From: an uncultured Pelagibacteraceae bacterium
GTDB taxonomy: Bacteria; Pseudomonadota; Alphaproteobacteria; Pelagibacterales; Pelagibacteraceae
Assembly: GCA_902629075.1 (NCBI GenBank)
Contig: CACOPK010000004.1
Location: 1 to 64,000 of the forward strand
Reading direction: 5' to 3'
Length of the DNA: 64,000 nucleotides
Shown here: positions 21,664 through 28,458 of the stretch, in pieces
How positions within the stretch are numbered: position 1 is the first letter of the stretch
How the letters are laid out: every line of letters starts with the position of its first letter
Position numbers and translations under genes: made by a program
Notes under the pieces: model-generated
Told to the model about the DNA's origin: nothing
The model's input: only the letters and a program-made list of their open reading frames with translations
Database searches by the model: none

Positions 21664-22777
21664 AGTAATTATTTACTATTTTACAAATCAAATTAACTTC
21701 TTTTTTTGTTAAATCTATACTGGAGGGTAAATAGAAACCATATTTACTAATATATTCTGAGTTTTTAAAATTTCCTTTTATTTTATATTTTAATTTTTTT
21801 AATATATTTTGTTTATTCATAGGCCAAAAAAATGGGCGTGATCCTATGCCTTTCTTCTTTAAATAATTCATTGTTTTTTTTGCATCTTTACCCATTTTTT
21901 TATTTAATATTAAAATTGCAACTACCCAATAAATATTTTTAGAGTAATTGTTTTTTGGAGGAGGGATAAATATATTTTTATTATTTTTTAGTTTTTCAAA
22001 ATATAATTTTCCAATTTCTTCTTTCTTTTTAACAATACTATTAATTCTTTTTAATTGACTCAATGCCAATGATGCTTGAAGATTTGTTATTCTGTAATTC
22101 CATCCAATTTCACTATGATTAAATCTATCTTTTTTTCCAAAACAAAGATTCCTTAAATTGACTGCATTTTGATAAAATTTTAAATTATTTGTAGTAATCA
22201 TTCCTCCTTCACCAGAGGTAATTTGCTTATTTGCATAAAAACTATAAGTACTTATATCTCCAAATCCACCACAATAAACATTTCCAATTTTTTGACCAAT
22301 CACTTCAGCGGCATCCTCAATAATAAAAATTTTTTTATTTTTACACATTTTTTTAAGTTTATTCATCTGGATAGGAAAATTATATATATGAGTTGCAATT
22401 ATTGCTTTTGTATTTTTATTTATTAATTTTTCTAATTTGTTTAAATCCATATTCCAATCAAACAAATTACAGTCAACAAACTTGATTTTTAAATTTTGTT
22501 TAATTACAGCAAGAGTATTAGAAAAAATTGTAAAGTTAGGCACTATAACTTCATCATTTTTACTCAGATTTAAAGATTTAATTGCTATTTCAAGTGCAGC
22601 TGTTCCGTTTGATACTGCAATACCATATTTATGTCCAACTAATTTTGAAAATCTAAATTCTAGTTTTTTTACCTCTGGACCTTCAGATGATATCCAATTC
22701 TTTTTTAAAACTGAAATAACAGATTTTATATCTTTTTTGCTAATTGACGGTTTACTAACTGGAATAAATTTTTTCAA
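21656..22777 (-). CDS. DegT/DnrJ/EryC1 family sugar aminotransferase
   Basis: This PLP enzyme family converts keto-sugar nucleotides to amino sugars for surface polysaccharides. The N-terminus (IPVSKPSISKKDIKSV) and SEGPEVKKLE are typical, as is NGTAALEIAI. The cofactor lysine is Lys184 in FYANKQITSGEGGM, and the aspartate that holds the PLP nitrogen is in IIEDAAEVIG. At 373 residues it resembles perosamine-synthase-like members. No sugar epimerase or dehydratase is adjacent, so the substrate is open. Confidence 0.88.
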   Translation of the reverse strand: MKKFIPVSKPSISKKDIKSVISVLKKNWISSEGPEVKKLEFRFSKLVGHKYGIAVSNGTAALEIAIKSLNLSKNDEVIVPNFTIFSNTLAVIKQNLKIKFVDCNLFDWNMDLNKLEKLINKNTKAIIATHIYNFPIQMNKLKKMCKNKKIFIIEDAAEVIGQKIGNVYCGGFGDISTYSFYANKQITSGEGGMITTNNLKFYQNAVNLRNLCFGKKDRFNHSEIGWNYRITNLQASLALSQLKRINSIVKKKEEIGKLYFEKLKNNKNIFIPPPKNNYSKNIYWVVAILILNKKMGKDAKKTMNYLKKKGIGSRPFFWPMNKQNILKKLKYKIKGNFKNSEYISKYGFYLPSSIDLTKKEVNLICKIVNNYFN

Positions 22778-22957
22778 TGTGAACCTTTATTTAATTACAT
22801 TATATAACTTACATATAACAAGATTTAAAATTATAAAGAATATAAAAATAAAATTTATAAAAAAACTGATTTTATTTGAATTCTTCATTTTTTTGATTTT
22901 ATTTTAGCAAAAAACGTCATAAATATTGGTTTTAGATTGATAACATTATTTAAAGTC

Positions 22958-23560
22958 ATGAAATACTTAAAAGGATTATTTGAAATAATTAAAAATTATA
23001 ACATTTATTCATTAATAATTATTTATAATGAATTATATTATTTTTTAAAATTTAAGAATAGATTTAATGAGTTTAAATTTTTAAAAAATAAATATGAATC
23101 TGATCCTATCCCTTGCTCATTCTATACACTCAAATACATTGAAAAAAAAATTAAAGATTTTAAATTAAAAAAAATATGTGATCTTGGATCAGGATATGGA
23201 AAAGTACTATTTTATTTTGGTATAATTAAAAAACATAAAATTGATGGTATAGAGATAAATAAAGAAATTTATAAAAAGTCTTTAGTATTAAATAATAACA
23301 ATATTAGAATTTATAATAAGAGTATTTTAAATTTTGATTATCAAATATATGATTTGATGATCATTAATGACCCTCTAAAAACAGTCACTGATTTCTTTAA
23401 TTTAATAAATAAGTTAAAATTTTTGAAAAGAAAATTTTTTATATTTATAAATATAAATTCAAAAAAACAAGAAATTGTAAAAAATAGTTTGAAAATAATA
23501 GATCAAAAAAATTTTTCAAAAAATAGAAATATTATTTTTTGTAAGATTAAATATTTATAA
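22958..23560 (+). CDS. Class I SAM-dependent methyltransferase-like protein
   Basis: The start is set at ATG 22958; an in-frame TTG lies at 22937. Motif I is KKICDLGSGYGKVLF near residue 70, followed by the acidic residue in IDGIEINKEIY that usually contacts the ribose of S-adenosylmethionine. The rest is extremely Lys/Ile/Asn-rich and the substrate is not predictable. It diverges from the DegT gene across about 180 very AT-rich bases in which I see no clear signal. It converges on tRNA-Thr. Confidence 0.72.
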   Translation: MKYLKGLFEIIKNYNIYSLIIIYNELYYFLKFKNRFNEFKFLKNKYESDPIPCSFYTLKYIEKKIKDFKLKKICDLGSGYGKVLFYFGIIKKHKIDGIEINKEIYKKSLVLNNNNIRIYNKSILNFDYQIYDLMIINDPLKTVTDFFNLINKLKFLKRKFFIFININSKKQEIVKNSLKIIDQKNFSKNRNIIFCKIKYL

Positions 23561-23584
23561 ATTAATTAGCAGAGGTTGTATTAA

Positions 23585-23658
23585 TGGTGCCCCGACCCAG
23601 AATTGAACTGGAAACTGATCCTTACCATGGATCTGTTATACCATTTAACTATCGGGGC
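23585..23658 (-). tRNA. tRNA-Thr (anticodon GGT), CCA encoded
   Basis: The minus strand folds into a full cloverleaf. The acceptor stem is GCCCCGA with TCGGGGC, the D-arm is GTTA-AATGGTA-TAAC, the anticodon stem is GATCC with GGATC around loop ATGGTAA, and the T-arm is TCCAG-TTCAATT-CTGGG. The 3' ACCA is encoded. The D loop has the normal GG and the T loop the normal TTC, unlike the other two tRNAs in this window. Its upstream region overlaps the divergent promoter of the small basic protein gene. Confidence 0.95.
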
Positions 23659-23690
23659 TTTTTTATTAACAATATTGTATAAATCAAAAT

Positions 23691-23718
23691 TTGACAAACA
23701 ATTGACTTAATTTATAAG
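23691..23718 (+). promoter_or_regulatory. Sigma-70-like promoter for the 70-residue basic protein gene
   Basis: TTGACA at 23691-23696 is a perfect -35 hexamer. TATAAG at 23713-23718 lies 16 bases later. Transcription would start near 23725, with AAGGA at 23731-23735 as ribosome binding site eight bases before the ATG at 23744. Confidence 0.5.
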
Positions 23719-23743
23719 TAAGATCAGATAAAGGAATGACACC

Positions 23744-23956
23744 ATGGGAATACATTACGATTACAAAAGCACCAGAGGTGCCAAAGCAATGGAAAAGCAG
23801 GCAAAAAGAGAGAAAAAGCTTGCTGAGAAAAGAGCAAAAAAACAAGCCAAGGCTCAAGAAAAAGGTTTAGATGTTAAAGAGAAAAAAGAAGATAAAACAA
23901 TTCCTTTAGATACAATTATTACACTAGACCATTTAACAAACCCAGATAAAAAATAA
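23744..23956 (+). CDS. Small Lys-rich protein of unknown function
   Basis: The gene has a good promoter, an AAGGA ribosome binding site and a 70-residue product. The N-terminal GIHYDYKSTRGAKAME is followed by a strongly basic helix of Lys/Ala/Glu/Gln repeats. A less charged tail ends TIITLDHLTNPDKK. The helix is likely coiled coil or nucleic-acid binding, which is inference. I do not recognise a named family. It precedes a 37-residue basic reading frame and dcd. Confidence 0.65.
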   Translation: MGIHYDYKSTRGAKAMEKQAKREKKLAEKRAKKQAKAQEKGLDVKEKKEDKTIPLDTIITLDHLTNPDKK

Positions 23957-23963
23957 CTCTTCA

Positions 23964-24077
23964 ATGAACAAAAAAAGAAAGCCCTCAAAGCTTGATCTTG
24001 AAAATGCTCTTAGAAAGAACTTGAAAAAGAGAAAACTGTTAATAAAAAAATCACAAAAAAAAAATGATTCTAAATGA
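23964..24077 (+). CDS. Possible 37-residue basic micro-protein overlapping dcd
   Basis: ATG at 23964 opens a 37-codon frame starting MNKKRKPSKLDLENALRKN and continuing Lys-rich. It starts seven bases after the previous stop and overlaps the dcd start by 14 bases, a spacing consistent with translational coupling. The composition, with regular Leu spacing, looks like a short basic helix. No known family is recognised. Comparison between related genomes is needed to be sure it is real. Confidence 0.4.
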   Translation: MNKKRKPSKLDLENALRKNLKKRKLLIKKSQKKNDSK

Positions 24078-24615
24078 TAAACAAATAAAAAAACTATCAG
24101 AAGATGAACAAATGATAAGTCCTTTTGTAAGTAAAAGTGTATCAAGAGGAATCAGCCATGGACTTAATTCCTTTGGTTATGACCTAAGATGTGGATCAGA
24201 ATTTAAAATATTTACTAATATAAAGGGAGCAACAGCGGATCCAAAGAATTTTAGTGAAGATAATTTCATTACAATTAGTGGAGAGGAATCTATTTTAATA
24301 CCTCCAAACTCTTTTGCTCTAGCAAGTAGTCTTGAGTATTTCAAAATGCCAAGAAATGTTACAGGACTTGTGACAGCAAAATCTACGTATGCAAGGTGTG
24401 GTTTGGGCACTCCACCTACAGTTCTTGAGGCTGGTTGGCATGGTAATTTAGTTTTAGAGTTTTCTAATCATACAAGTAATTCAATAAGATTATATGCAAA
24501 TAGTGGAGCGGCACAAATTTTATTTTTTCAAGGAGAGCAACCCGATACTTCTTATGCCGATAGAGACGGTAAGTATCAAGGTCAAACAGGAATTACACTA
24601 GCAAAATCAAAATAA
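24064..24615 (+). CDS. dcd: dCTP deaminase
   Basis: Dcd deaminates dCTP to dUTP, feeding dTTP synthesis. Family motifs include GLNSFGYDLRCG, the catalytic-Glu region PPTVLEAGWHGNLVLEFSN, and AKSTYARCGL. The C-terminal nucleotide lid contains YQGQTGITLAKSK. The 183-residue length is standard for trimeric Dcd. It is followed five bases later by murA. Confidence 0.95.
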   Translation: MILNDKQIKKLSEDEQMISPFVSKSVSRGISHGLNSFGYDLRCGSEFKIFTNIKGATADPKNFSEDNFITISGEESILIPPNSFALASSLEYFKMPRNVTGLVTAKSTYARCGLGTPPTVLEAGWHGNLVLEFSNHTSNSIRLYANSGAAQILFFQGEQPDTSYADRDGKYQGQTGITLAKSK

Positions 24616-24619
24616 GATA

Positions 24620-25888
24620 ATGAAAAAATTCATAATAAAAGGCCCTAATAATGCTGCCAAGGGCGAGGTTAATATTAGTGGTGCAAAAAATTCCTGCCTT
24701 CCTTTAATGGCAGCGTCAATATTATTTAATAATAAAGTAATTTTAAAAAATGTACCTTTTGTAAAAGATGTTTATACAATGAAAGACTTATTAGTATCTC
24801 TAGGAGCTAACGTCGATGTCTCAGAGTCAGAAAAGATAATGATAATAAACAACAAAAAAAAACATAAGTTAATAGTACCCTATAAATTAGTTTCAACAAT
24901 GAGAGCCGGAGTTTTAACTATGGGTCCATTATTATCAAGATACCCACAAAAAAAAATTAAAGTTGCTTTAGGAGGAGGTTGTGCACTAGGTGTAAGAGAT
25001 ACCAATTGGCATTTGGCAGGTTTTAAAAGTTTGGGGGCAAATTTTGATTTAGATAAAGGTTATGTAAATATTTCAAGCAAAAAAGGATTAATAGGAAGTA
25101 GATATAAATTTCCAAAAGTTACTGTTACAGGCACATCAAATGTTATAATGGCCTCTATTTTAGCAAAAGGTACACATTATATAAAAAATATTTCAATTGA
25201 GCCTGAGGTTATAGACTTAATAAACTTCTTAAATAGTTCTGGAGCAAATATTAAGTTTTTAGGAAAAAGAACTATTAAAATTAGAGGAGTAAAAGAGCTA
25301 ATAAGTGGAACTCATAAAATTATTGGTGATAGAATAGAAGCTTTCAGCTACTTATGCGTAGGAGCTATAACCAATGGAAAAATCTTAATTAAAAATATTA
25401 ATCCTAAATTTCTCAAATCTGAAATTAGTATACTGAAAAAAATTGGGCATAAAATAGAAACAAAAGAAAATTCAATAAATTTTTTACCTGGAAAAAAATT
25501 AAAAAATGTGAATATAAAAACTGGACCGTACCCAAATTTTGCAACTGATAATATGCCATCAATATTAGCAGTTCTAACTACAGTACAAGGTAAGAGTGTA
25601 ATTCAAGAAACAATATTTTCTAACAGATTCATGGCAGCGCCAGAGCTTAACAGAATGGGTGCAAAAATAAGTATCAAAAAAAATAAAGCAATAATTATTG
25701 GTCAAAAAAAACTTAAATCTGCAGACTGTATTTCATCAGATTTAAGAAGTACATTTTCGATTATTCTTGGTGCAATTGCCGCAAAAGGTACGTCTACTAT
25801 CTCAAGAATTTATCATGGACTAAGAGGTTACTATAATCTTGAGTTAAAGCTTAAAACAATTGGTATCAAAATAACCTCAAAAAAATAA
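24620..25888 (+). CDS. murA: UDP-N-acetylglucosamine 1-carboxyvinyltransferase
   Basis: MurA makes the first committed step of peptidoglycan synthesis, joining enolpyruvate to UDP-GlcNAc. Lys and Asn of NISGAKNSCLPLMAA match the substrate site. The reactive cysteine, where fosfomycin binds in this family, lies in ALGGGCALGVRDTNWH. The catalytic Asp region is YPNFATDNMPS. The length of 422 is normal. It abuts the DUF2948 gene directly, and murA-DUF2948-hisD is an alphaproteobacterial order. Confidence 0.95.
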   Translation: MKKFIIKGPNNAAKGEVNISGAKNSCLPLMAASILFNNKVILKNVPFVKDVYTMKDLLVSLGANVDVSESEKIMIINNKKKHKLIVPYKLVSTMRAGVLTMGPLLSRYPQKKIKVALGGGCALGVRDTNWHLAGFKSLGANFDLDKGYVNISSKKGLIGSRYKFPKVTVTGTSNVIMASILAKGTHYIKNISIEPEVIDLINFLNSSGANIKFLGKRTIKIRGVKELISGTHKIIGDRIEAFSYLCVGAITNGKILIKNINPKFLKSEISILKKIGHKIETKENSINFLPGKKLKNVNIKTGPYPNFATDNMPSILAVLTTVQGKSVIQETIFSNRFMAAPELNRMGAKISIKKNKAIIIGQKKLKSADCISSDLRSTFSIILGAIAAKGTSTISRIYHGLRGYYNLELKLKTIGIKITSKK

Positions 25889-26296
25889 ATGACTAAGAAA
25901 TTTCTAAAAAAAATTATTGCTCAGAATCAAGACGATTTAAGAGTTATCTCAGCTTTATGTTCAGAAGCAAAAATTAAACAATCACAGATAAAATTTCTTA
26001 AAGAAAATAAAATTTTTTTAATATCACTCGAGAGAAAGAATAAAGAAAAAGTTAATAGTGCAGAAAAAATAAATAGTATTCTAAAATTTGAATTTATTGA
26101 AAATTCAAAATCCAAAAATATTAACCAAAAAAATAATGGAAATGTATTAGAGTTATTAGCAATAGATTTATTTAAAAAAGATAAAAATTTTGAAATAGTT
26201 CTATTATTTTCAAATAATGGAATTATAACTCTCGAAGCTGAGGTTATAGAAATTGAACTAGATAATATTGAAAATATAAATGATAAAAATATATAA
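25889..26296 (+). CDS. DUF2948 family protein
   Basis: The family has no known function and is restricted mainly to alphaproteobacteria beside hisD. The features seen are an opening that reads AQNQDDLRVISALCSEAKI, a strand-rich middle with FLISLERKN, and NVLELLAIDLF near residue 85 followed by LEAVIEIELDNIE-like sequence at the end. It overlaps hisD by 17 bases. Context alone suggests a link to the neighbouring genes, but I would not assign a role. Confidence 0.78.
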   Translation: MTKKFLKKIIAQNQDDLRVISALCSEAKIKQSQIKFLKENKIFLISLERKNKEKVNSAEKINSILKFEFIENSKSKNINQKNNGNVLELLAIDLFKKDKNFEIVLLFSNNGIITLEAEVIEIELDNIENINDKNI

Positions 26297-27545
26297 TTTT
26301 TCTGGCTCCAAAGGTTTAGGTAAGTTAGAAAAAATACTTGAAAATAGAAGATCTATTCAGAATAGTAAACTACCCATTGTTTCTAAAATACTTAAAGATA
26401 TAAAAAAAAACAAAAATAAGGCTGTAGTTAAATATGAAAAAAAATTTAGTAAAAATACTAAATTAAAGCCTTCACTAATTGAAATAGACAAGTCTTTAAA
26501 GTCATTAAGTCCTAAGATTAAAAATGCTATCAATCATGCCTACAACAGAATATTTAAATATCATTCTCTACAAAAATTCAAAAATATTAACTATAAAGAT
26601 AATTTAAATAATAATATTAGATATAAATCTGTTCCAATTAATAAAGTTGGTATTTATGTACCCGCAAATTTGCCTTCCACATTATTAATGAATGCAATAC
26701 CAGCAAAAGTAGCAGGCGTAAAAAAAATAATTATAGCTAATCCAAGATTAAATAAAAAATTAAATCCAGCAGTCATTTATGCTGCTAAGAAACTTGGCAT
26801 TAAAGAAATTTTTTCAATTGGTGGCGCTCAAGCTATTGGTAGTTTGGCCTACATACAAAAAGTTGATAAAATTGTTGGACCAGGAAACATTTATGTTGCT
26901 AAAGCAAAAAAAGAAGTTTTTGGAGAAGTTGGAGTAGAGGGAATGGTAGCTGGACCTTCTGAAATAACAATACTTGCAGATAAAAAATCTGAAATTGAAA
27001 GCGTTGTCACTTCTTTGATTGGACAAGCAGAGCACGATAAAAATTCTCAATGTATTTTAATTTCAAAAGAATTAAATTTTTTAAAAAAAGTAAAAAAATT
27101 AATTAAATTAAATTTGGTAGGTCTTCCAAGACGACAAATTGCAGAAAAAAGTCTTAAAACAAATGGATTATTAATTCATGCAAGGGATGATAAAAATATT
27201 ATTGATCTAATTAATTTAATTGCACCTGAGCACCTCGAATTAAATGTATCTAAACCTAAAAAATATTTAAATAAAATTGTGAATTCAGGAAGTATTTGTA
27301 TTGGTAAATTTTCTGCCATGGCAGTTACAGATTATAACGTAGGCACAAATCATGTTTTGCCCACAATGGGCTCAGCAAAATTTTCCTCAGGATTAAATGT
27401 TGCAGATTTTTATAAAAAAATTAGCTATATAAATTTATCAAAAAAGGGTATTGAAGTAATTGGCAAGCAAGCTATAACACTTGCCGAGTATGAAAATTTA
27501 GAAGGTCATGCTCAAAGTATAAAATCTAGAATAAGGAGAAAATAA
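26280..27545 (+). CDS. hisD: Histidinol dehydrogenase
   Basis: HisD oxidises histidinol to histidine in two NAD-dependent steps. Zinc ligands are visible in [10 protein letters not shown], in [13 protein letters not shown] and in the C-terminal LEGHA. The NAD-binding region reads [11 protein letters not shown] and [12 protein letters not shown]. The APEHLEL segment holds the general base. Length 421 fits. The start lies within the end of the DUF2948 gene. infA follows after two bases. Confidence 0.96.
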   Translation: MIKIYNFSGSKGLGKLEKILENRRSIQNSKLPIVSKILKDIKKNKNKAVVKYEKKFSKNTKLKPSLIEIDKSLKSLSPKIKNAINHAYNRIFKYHSLQKFKNINYKDNLNNNIRYKSVPINKVGIYVPANLPSTLLMNAIPAKVAGVKKIIIANPRLNKKLNPAVIYAAKKLGIKEIFSIGGAQAIGSLAYIQKVDKIVGPGNIYVAKAKKEVFGEVGVEGMVAGPSEITILADKKSEIESVVTSLIGQAEHDKNSQCILISKELNFLKKVKKLIKLNLVGLPRRQIAEKSLKTNGLLIHARDDKNIIDLINLIAPEHLELNVSKPKKYLNKIVNSGSICIGKFSAMAVTDYNVGTNHVLPTMGSAKFSSGLNVADFYKKISYINLSKKGIEVIGKQAITLAEYENLEGHAQSIKSRIRRK

Positions 27546-27547
27546 AT

Positions 27548-27763
27548 TTGGCAAAAGAAGATATACTGACTTTTGATGGTGTTGTTCAGGAACTTTTGCC
27601 TAATGCTAGTAGCAGAGTGTTGTTAGATAACGGTCATACTGTTATCTGCGTTGTTAGTGGCAAACTCAGAAAGAATAGAATAAGAATTTTAAATTCAGAT
27701 AGGGTTCGAGTAGAAGTTTCTCCATATGATCTTAAACGTGGACGTATTAGTTTTAGATATTAA
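27548..27763 (+). CDS. infA: Translation initiation factor IF-1
   Basis: IF-1 occupies the ribosomal A site during initiation. The 71-residue S1-like OB-fold starts [17 protein letters not shown] and ends [14 protein letters not shown], both diagnostic. The start codon is TTG, chosen because it gives the exact family N-terminus with AAGGAGA a few bases upstream. The stop codon directly abuts the first base of tRNA-Phe. Confidence 0.96.
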   Translation: MAKEDILTFDGVVQELLPNASSRVLLDNGHTVICVVSGKLRKNRIRILNSDRVRVEVSPYDLKRGRISFRY

Positions 27764-27838
27764 GGCCTTGTAGCTCAGTAGTAGAGCAGTACCCTGAAAA
27801 GGTATGTGTCGTAAGTGCGATTCTTACCAAGGCCACCA
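27764..27838 (+). tRNA. tRNA-Phe (anticodon GAA), CCA encoded, atypical elbow
   Basis: The cloverleaf is complete: acceptor GGCCTTG with CAAGGCC, D-arm GCTC-AGTAGTA-GAGC, anticodon stem GTACC with GGTAT around CTGAAAA, variable loop GTGTC, and T-arm GTAAG-TGCGATT-CTTAC, then ACCA. All stems pair, so it looks functional. Two normally invariant positions differ: the D loop has A at 18 and the T loop has G at 55. It begins on the base after the infA stop codon, so the mature 5' end must be cut from an infA transcript or initiated inside infA. Confidence 0.93.
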
Positions 27839-27932
27839 CCAAAATAAATCTCTTGAATAACTTTTAAAAATCCTTTAATTGACTGTCAGGTCAAATTTTG
27901 ACTGAATAAATAATAACGAAGAAAGAGTACAA

Positions 27933-28142
27933 ATGAGTCTAAAAGGAAAAATAAAATGGTACAATAGCAAAAAAGGCTATGGTTTCATTGAACGTGAAGA
28001 TAAAGAAAAAGATGTGTTCGTGCATGCGAGCGCAGTTAGAGAAGCAGGTTTAAAATTCTTGAACGAGGGTGATGAACTTACTTTTGATGTAGAGGATGCA
28101 GACAAAGGACCTGCGGCTGTTAACTTACAAAAAACGTCGTAA
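27933..28142 (+). CDS. Cold-shock domain protein
   Basis: This 69-residue RNA and single-stranded DNA chaperone has RNP1 as KKGYGFIERED and RNP2 as DVFVHASAV, with the opening LKGKIKWYNSKKG. GAAAGAG lies just before the ATG. Its 94-base upstream spacer contains two TTGACTG copies (27879 and 27898) and an inverted TTGAC/GTCAA, so promoter or operator elements are likely there. Confidence 0.93.
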   Translation: MSLKGKIKWYNSKKGYGFIEREDKEKDVFVHASAVREAGLKFLNEGDELTFDVEDADKGPAAVNLQKTS

Positions 28143-28161
28143 ATCTTAATCATCAACATTA

Positions 28162-28210
28162 TTGTATAGGGATATATTAGTTTAAAATTACTAATATAAT
28201 TCCTATACAA
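28162..28210 (+). terminator. Long hairpin downstream of the cold-shock gene
   Basis: Bases 28162-28181 pair with about 28190-28210 to give a stem of roughly twenty pairs with one bulge (arms TTGTATAGGGAT-ATATTAGT and its complement). There is no convincing T tract after it. It may end transcription or protect the transcript's 3' end. It is one of the few strong hairpins in the window. Confidence 0.5.
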
Positions 28211-28251
28211 TTCTACCTTGAATTTTGAAATTAAAATGCTATTTAACTCTC

Positions 28252-28332
28252 AATGATTAAAAAACTTAACACTTTCAGAACTACTCACAGACATCATTTT
28301 CATGCTGGCTGCATGCTAGCTATTTAATCATT
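28252..28332. other. Inverted-repeat element with internal hairpin, possible small RNA
   Basis: A ten-base repeat AATGATTAAA (28252-28261) returns as its exact complement TTTAATCATT (28323-28332). Between them, 28301-28315 forms CATGC-TGGCT-GCATG, and this stretch has more G and C than its surroundings. The rest of 28143-28380 is featureless AT-rich DNA apart from the hairpin at 28162-28210. A structured non-coding RNA or leader before tRNA-His is possible. The strand is undetermined. Confidence 0.25.
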
Positions 28333-28380
28333 TTTAAAAATTTAAATTTAACAATTATTAGTATAAAACAGTGAAAGGAA

Positions 28381-28455
28381 GCTGCCGTCGTATAATAGTT
28401 ATTACTCCCGCCTGTGGAGCGGGCTATCTTGGTGCAATTCCAAGCGGCAGTACCA
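28381..28455 (+). tRNA. tRNA-His (anticodon GTG), no encoded G-1, atypical elbow
   Basis: Acceptor GCTGCCG pairs with CGGCAGT (first pair G-T). The D-arm is GTAT-AATAGTTA-TTAC, the anticodon stem CCCGC with GCGGG surrounds CTGTGGA, and the T-arm is CTTGG-TGCAATT-CCAAG, then A73 and CCA. The base before position 1 is A, so there is no encoded G-1, and the discriminator is A. Loss of G-1 with A73 is known in alphaproteobacteria. As in tRNA-Phe, position 18 reads A and position 55 reads G. hisS begins three bases after the CCA. Confidence 0.93.
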
Positions 28456-28458
28456 AAA

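Noticed and set aside
22437..22907. 156-codon plus-strand frame over the DegT gene start
   Set aside because: It is mostly antisense to a well-supported aminotransferase, and its hydrophobic content follows from AT-rich codons.
28414..28458. Upstream extension of hisS starting within tRNA-His
   Set aside because: The added 15 residues are translated tRNA sequence. ATG at 28459 gives the normal N-terminus.
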